Assembly: GCA_002633005.1 (NCBI GenBank)
Contig: NMRA01000011.1
Span: 842,855-906,854 of the forward strand
DNA length: 64,000 bases
Reading direction: 5' to 3'
DNA from: Phoronis australis
Taxonomy: Eukaryota > Phoronida > Phoronidae
In this document: positions 60,412-64,000 of the stretch, in pieces
How positions within the stretch are numbered: the stretch's first letter is position 1
Layout of the letters: each line of letters starts with the position of its first letter
Notes under the pieces: model-generated
What the model saw: only the letters and a program-made list of their open reading frames with translations
Database searches by the model: none
What the model was told of the DNA's origin: nothing
Position numbers and translations under genes: made by a program

Positions 60412-62276
60412 CACATTGCGCCCTGAAACTTAGTGAAAGTCACCCACTAATGATTAACAGAAAGCTCATTTGGTGCGCAGAATACGTAGATGGTATGGTA
60501 TAATGGTACAAATGCCAGAGTGAAGCATACTCAGTGAAGCCTACATAGTAATACCAACAAGTATAATAACTAATTACAAAACAACGGCTGCCCAAGCAAG
60601 ATAACGCACTATCACCCATGCCAATCGACGACAACGCCTCTGACTCTGAGAAACTCCGATGGCAGAAGAGTACAAGATGATATTTTAATTTACAAAAATA
60701 TGCCCTTATATTCGTAAAATCAGCCAATTTCGCATTCCTCCTAAACGTCCTGTAACGTTATTCTGGATTTCTTAAAACTTTGTAGCAAAAAATAAGGAGA
60801 ACAATGAACAATTGCCAAAACAGTTACCATCTAGACCCCCAGTATCATAATCGCCCATATTGTTTTTGCAACCTTGGCATCTCAACGTAGAATACAGAGT
60901 TTTAGTATGAAAATTGAATTTATCTTAGTTGCAAATTTTAACATATTTTCCATTTTTAGTTACAATATATATTATTATGAAAAGTTTTTGAATTGAAAAC
61001 AGTGGTTTCATAGATATATTGACGGTTCAACAATCCATATATCAAAACATAAGTTTTAACGTTTATGTTTAAAGCACTTCCTGTTGGCGTGTTGCATGTG
61101 AGAGGTTTGTTTACTTCAATATAAAGCTCATTGGTTTACTTTATGTTGTCTCAATGTTAAGGTCACAGAACAATTTTTGACCCTACATAAGGATACTTTG
61201 CAACCAATGTGGAGTATTGAAGGTCTTGACGTTTTCAAACAAGCGCGCATTATGATTTATTTTCCCAGTACAGCGTAGCCTGCCCTTGATTGATGCAAAG
61301 CTGTATATCTGTGTCTGAATGTACAGCTTTGCGCTGGTGGGTAAAAATGACCCCGTAAAATCTGACTCAAGAGACTTTTAAAACTACACTCTTCCTTGAG
61401 TAAACTCAATTATTCACCGGTGTTGGAAAAATTGGCGTTCTACTCTACCGTTATTCTGCTGCTAAAGTTGTGGAATGATCGTTTGCCTCGGCTTTAAGTG
61501 CCATGAAATATTGTGTCACGTATTGGCCACTTTTTGCCGATTCTTCAATCCGTTCTTCTTCCATGAGGTTGCGTACTTGTCACAACTAATTAATCGAAAC
61601 TAATTTTATTTCGTTACGAGCATTTAGTATTTTAGTACCAGCAAACCGGATTTCAGAACAAAAATTTGCTGCTTCGACTGCTGACATCACCTCCCGAAAG
61701 ATGTCACAAAAATTTGGGAAATGGCACGTGAGCCTGTCATGTGTATACTCTTTTCAAAACAACGACTGTCTTCTTTGTTACAGTAGTAGTTATGTTGGAA
61801 TGTAATGTTTATTGTTTATTTACTTAAACGGTTGCAACGGGCAGGGTGAGTGTCGGTTGCCTCACAGATTTTGCATTCACCACTGTCGGTCATTAGCTCT
61901 ACATGTTTCATGAAGATATCAGTTTCACAACAAATTGGCGAGCAGAACTACCCGGGCTGTGTGAAATTTTGGGGTCTAACGAAGCTTAACACACAGTGGT
62001 ACCTAGCTGTATTTTGGCAGTAGTCTTCATACAGCTAGCTGTCCCTATAAGAATTAATGTGTCACTTCGGTCCACTTACGGTGACTTACAGTGGTGTTAA
62101 TGGTAGTGGATGACTGCTGGTATTTGAAAGTACATTTATTTGTTTCAACTTTTCGTCTTCTTTCTATCCATTTGCATATTGCATGAGATTTCCAGAAATT
62201 TTGCATTTCTCTGGGCTTTCCTACTAGTAGCTGCTATGTCAGTTCGGGATCATTGAAGCCAGTTTTGAATCACAAA
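60412..62276. other. Region upstream of the right-edge gene
   Basis: No coding exon is supported. An ATG at 61701 (MSQKFGKWH) followed by GTGAGC could be a first exon, but its phase does not match the exon at 63898. Otherwise nothing recognised. Confidence 0.3.
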
Positions 62277-63240
62277 ATTGTTGTGTGTGTGTTTCTGATG
62301 AATCAAGAGCTTCTGTTGTCCACTCGTTAATGGACAATTGCATACGGTATTAGTTGAATGGTTAGCATGCTTAGTGCTGTTTTTATAGGGGTTTTTGGTT
62401 TGATGGTCTCAGCAATTACCAATAAAACCGTCAAGCGTGCTAACTATTCAGCTAATAGGCAATTGCCCGTTAGTGAGTGGCTAACAGAGGCTCATATGAT
62501 CCACCGGAAGCACGACTGCAACATTCCCCCTTTCCTGTGGAAGAGGGCGCGTCCTGGAAGGTAAACGCCAGATTGTATCGCATTCAGGCCATCAACTTCG
62601 TTTGGTATCTTTACCAGTGCAACACAGGAGAACACAAAGTTGTCTCACGAACAGGTTCTCCACTCTGGAACTTTTACCATCACCATACCAGTTGACAATG
62701 CTTCATTGGTAGATCATCTGTCTTGCCAACTATGCCACTTGTAGCAACAGCCAAGAAAACGTGACCCGGGAATCGAGTCAGAGACCCTGATAAAACCGGC
62801 AAATGTGCTAACCATTCAGCTTATAGCAATTGCCCGTTAGCAAGTACCAAACAGATCCTCATATGATCCACCGGAAGCTCGTCTGCAACACTGCAATTGG
62901 CATGGGTGGCAAATGGATGATTTACCATTGAAGCACTCCCAACAAGGTCTCGGCACGGACTTCGGACACGGCGCATGGTATGGACTCAGAACACAATGAG
63001 AGGACATGGGTTAGTGTTGCTGAGGGCAAATTCCAGGTCATTGGGATGTTGCTGAGATCTGCAGCCAGGAGGCAGGCCTGTTTTGTAGGAAAGGGGGGGA
63101 ATGTTGTAGATGTGCATCTAGTGAATCATAAACCTCTTTTACCCACTCACTAATGAACAATTGCCTACTAGCTGAATTCTTTGCACACCTGCCGGCTTTA
63201 TCGGGGTCGCAAGTTCAGTTCCCGGGTCAGGTGATCTTGG
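62277..63240. mobile_element. Composite element of four tRNA-like units (+,-,-,+), copy 2
   Basis: Units lie near 62277-62420 (+), 62421-62528 (-), 62750-62890 (-) and 63100-63240 (+). They carry 'gttgaatggttagca', 'gtgctaaccattcagct' and B-box 'gttcagttcccgggtc' or inverted 'gacccgggaatcgagtc'. The segment between the inner units (62560-62750) matches 36050-36250. Order and orientation equal the copy at 35404-36701. Confidence 0.65.
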
Positions 63241-63791
63241 CAATTACTATTTGCACAATAAAATAGCTGAGCTGAAGGGGTCTTTATTTTAAAGTTGACA
63301 CTTCAGAAGTGCAGGATTTGGCTGCAGCATTTGTTGTAGGGTAGCAGTTGAATTTCCAGATAGGTTGGATTTTGCCTTACCTGTCTTAATTGTTTTAGTC
63401 CAGTTGGACTAGTCTTCTTAGGGAGGGACCCTTATGCAGTAATGCCACATGTGAACTCAATGCCCAGAATGGCAATCATAATTGAATGATTGAAGTAGCT
63501 ACACTGACAGATAGGGGGTGCTGCAGTACATTCAACCAAATGTTGTAAAGATGATAACATGTTCACCATGTTCTACCTCAGTGGTGTGCTCAAAGTAAGA
63601 TCTGTTTCTACGCAGCTGCAATCATGAGTGTTGTTATCTTGTGCCTTGTTTAGGTTGACTCGTCTCTATGAATGACAGCTGGCTACTGACACGTGTGATT
63701 GATGGACTTGCGTGCTTTTACATGTCAGAGACATCTCGGGAGGATGCCTAAAGCATTGTTGAAGGTTCACCAAGTCACTTGACAGATTCAC

Positions 63792-63876
63792 AGTACATTG
63801 TCGTCTTTGTAATTGTATCTTTGTATATGTATCTTTGTAATTGTATCTTTGTAATTGTATCTTTGTAATTGTATCT
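63792..63876 (+). repeat. Microsatellite-like array, 14-bp 'TTTGTAATTGTATC' units
   Basis: About five units, four of them near-identical, ending about 20 bp before the acceptor at 63897. It forms the pyrimidine/uridine-rich zone of that 3' splice site but does not include the AG. Confidence 0.9.
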
Positions 63877-63897
63877 TTGGTTTTTGTTTTTCAGCTT

Positions 63898-64000
63898 TAG
63901 AGATGGTGCACTCTCCCTCGTCAGGAACCAATGATGTCAGCTTAAACAGCACATCCGCTGACTTTTCATCTCAAGATTTAGAAACTCTCCCTCCATCTGT
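63898..64000 (+). CDS. First visible coding exon of an unknown plus-strand gene (runs off the edge)
   Basis: After a strong acceptor (ggtttttgtttttcag, ending at 63897) the sequence is open to the window end. It encodes LEMVHSPSSGTNDVSLNST and SADFSSQDLETLPP. The ATG at 63906 could be the start if the upstream exon is 5'UTR. It is Ser/Thr-rich and disordered; I do not recognise the family. It is head-to-head with the ZC2HC1-like gene. Confidence 0.55.

Overview
This is animal nuclear DNA from a draft assembly with one run of Ns (15597-16144). It is AT-rich, with kilobase-sized GT-AG introns, exons that match metazoan gene families, tRNA-derived SINE-like repeats, THAP/TTAA and foldback DNA transposons, and dispersed repeats found only as fragments. 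The gene content and repeats suggest a marine invertebrate (hemichordate, lancelet, mollusc or cnidarian are all possible). The sequence alone does not settle the phylum. There is no bacterial gene organisation and no CRISPR array.

Layout. (1) 19604 down to the left edge, minus strand: the 5' half of a Vac8-like armadillo-repeat gene. Five coding exons are visible, all joined in phase 1; the last four are 120-123 nt and encode about one ARM repeat each. (2) 19.6-34.7 kb: mostly repeats, including a 1.6 kb TTAA-flanked THAP (Kolobok-like) element, several degenerate dispersed repeats and an inverted pair of minisatellites. One weak minus-strand gene candidate may span 31.3-34.8 kb. (3) 35101-46431, plus strand: a complete 12-exon gene for a 643-residue RS/RG-rich protein that I assign to the BCLAF1/THRAP3 RNA-processing family. 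(4) 46.4-49.6 kb: a convergent intergenic region with three hairpins, one with perfect 68-bp arms. (5) 59.9 kb down to 49655, minus strand: a ZC2HC1 (FAM164)-type C2HC zinc-finger gene. Nine coding exons are certain and a first exon is provisional (425 residues in all). (6) 60.4-64 kb: repeats, then the first visible coding exon of a plus-strand gene that runs off the right edge.

The most unusual observation is that three separate exon-intron boundaries have been amplified into short tandem arrays with the splice site inside the repeat unit. These are the donor of ARM exon 4 (about 8 copies, about 68 bp), the donor of ZC2HC1 exon 9 (5 copies, 49 bp) and the acceptor of ZC2HC1 exon 5 (11 copies, 47 bp). 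Every copy keeps the GT or AG, so each junction faces an array of decoy or alternative splice sites. I do not know of a described system of this kind. It could be chance minisatellite birth at junctions, or a recurrent mechanism that also feeds alternative splicing. Other points of interest are a composite element built from four tRNA-like units in a +,-,-,+ order at two loci, a tRNA-derived SINE family with three copies, a HIRAN-like relic inside nested inverted repeats, and a foldback around the presumed ZC2HC1 start that carries a second element together with its own empty site.
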